Assembly (NCBI GenBank): GCA_003646995.1
Contig: QMLZ01000002.1
Span: 1-56,017, forward strand
Direction: 5' to 3'
Source: Deltaproteobacteria bacterium
GTDB lineage: Bacteria > Desulfobacterota > DSM-4660 > Desulfatiglandales > Desulfatiglandaceae
DNA: 56,017 nucleotides
Both the position numbers and the translations under genes were made by a program. This document shows, one piece after another, positions 55,407-56,017 of this stretch (within the stretch, counting starts at the first letter, position 1; each line of letters opens with the position of its first letter). The notes below the pieces were generated by a model. It was not told where the DNA came from. It did not search any database and saw only the letters and a list, made by a program, of their open reading frames with translations.

Positions 55407-56017
55407 ATGGAAATTTCACTGGGTGAAGTTGCTGAGATTCTGCGCGGCAAGCTCCACGGAGATCCCAGAATCCGGATAAAGGGAATCAACTCCCTAGAGC
55501 ACGCATCGGAATCAGACATTTCATTCTTTTTTTCTCAGCGTTACAAGGATCTTCTCAAGGCTACGAGGGCTTGCGCACTTATTGTGCCAGAGCAAGTTCA
55601 GGATTTTGCAGGCGCTCAGATAGTGGTGGACAATGCTGAGTTGGCTTATGCAAAACTTGCGAGCTTGTTTGCGCCAGAAGTTCCAAGGTACCCGGGGATA
55701 AGCGACAAGGCCTTTGTGCACAATAGTGCCAAGATAGCTCAGGGAGTATCGATTTACCCATTTGTTTACATTGCGGAAAGGGCGGAAGTTGCCGAAGGCA
55801 CGATACTTTTTCCGGGTGTCTATATAGGCAAAGAGGTTTCCATCGGCTCGAACACGGTCATATACCCCAACGTCACCATACTAGAAAGGACTAGGATTGG
55901 GTCCGAAGTGATTATCCATGCCGGGACCGTAATCGGCAGCGATGGGTTTGGTTTCGTTCAACATGAAGGGGAATCCATAAAGATCCCTCAGCTCGGTTAT
56001 GTGGAGATAGAGGATTA
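55407..56017 (+). CDS. lpxD: UDP-3-O-acylglucosamine N-acyltransferase, N-terminal part (runs off the window)
   Basis: The first 203 codons are present; no stop occurs before the right edge. The uridine-binding N-terminal domain (IKGINSLEHASESDISFF) is followed by hexapeptide repeats of the left-handed beta-helix (for example SIGSNTVIYPNVTIL) and AGTVIGSDGFGFVQH, matching LpxD. The catalytic His of the family lies beyond the edge. LpxD adds the second acyl chain in lipid A synthesis. The ATG at 55407 follows AGAGGAG at a distance of about 10 nt. Confidence 0.93.
   Translation, partial: MEISLGEVAEILRGKLHGDPRIRIKGINSLEHASESDISFFFSQRYKDLLKATRACALIVPEQVQDFAGAQIVVDNAELAYAKLASLFAPEVPRYPGISDKAFVHNSAKIAQGVSIYPFVYIAERAEVAEGTILFPGVYIGKEVSIGSNTVIYPNVTILERTRIGSEVIIHAGTVIGSDGFGFVQHEGESIKIPQLGYVEIED

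Overview
The window looks like a chromosomal segment of a motile, diderm, LPS-bearing bacterium. The gene families and their order suggest a Desulfobacterota (former Deltaproteobacteria) lineage: a lysS-lolC-lolD-bamA-skp-lpxD string, DUF4390 next to an NtrY-type kinase next to waaA-lpxK-gmhB, and a chemotaxis cluster containing CheX, CheZ, CheD and HDOD proteins. The assignment is inferred from family composition, not from a marker search. No rRNA, tRNA or CRISPR was seen.

Region 1 (1-10180, mostly + strand) is a chemotaxis/motility block. It holds a CheD-HDOD fusion, a 101-residue mini-FlgC on the opposite strand, cheZ, cheY, cheA, cheD, an HDOD gene, a second cheY, cheX, cheB and a small unknown gene. 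cheR, cheW and receptors are absent. Sigma-54-type -24/-12 elements sit in front of cheZ, the second cheY and the small unknown gene, and another precedes a PilZ gene on the minus strand.

Region 2 (10171-18021, minus strand) is flagellar filament assembly and signalling: a very long FliD with an internal duplication, FliS, FlaG, a receiver-SHOCT protein, a receiver-GAF-HD-GYP protein (predicted c-di-GMP phosphodiesterase), a PilZ protein and a histidine-kinase-like protein without an obvious ATPase domain.

Region 3 (18245-30757) is housekeeping and envelope: pcm, glyQ-glyS, mltA, lpxC (own near-perfect sigma-54 promoter and own terminator), DUF4390, an NtrY-like kinase, then waaA-lpxK-gmhB in overlapping or tight order. 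Together these cover the first committed step of lipid A synthesis, the 4'-kinase, Kdo transfer and heptose precursor supply.

Region 4 (30758-48332, minus strand) is a long glycan locus, read from the right: acetoacetyl-CoA synthetase, an unknown 343-residue protein, a Trm112-like protein, an LpxL-type acyltransferase, a polysaccharide deacetylase, a GT4, a GT9 heptosyltransferase, two more GT4s, a GT-C membrane glycosyltransferase, five tandem GT4 paralogues and finally a sulfotransferase. I infer an LPS core or O-glycan built by an expanded glycosyltransferase array and possibly deacetylated and sulfated.

Region 5 (48616-56017, + strand) is lysS followed by lipoprotein export (lolC/E, lolD), outer-membrane protein assembly (bamA with an extra N-terminal domain, skp) and lpxD, which runs off the right edge. 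The most interesting signals are the CheD/HDOD linkage seen both as a fusion and as an overlapping gene pair, the cluster of sigma-54 promoters that includes one at lpxC, the five-member GT4 array ending in a sulfotransferase, and the duplicated segment inside FliD.
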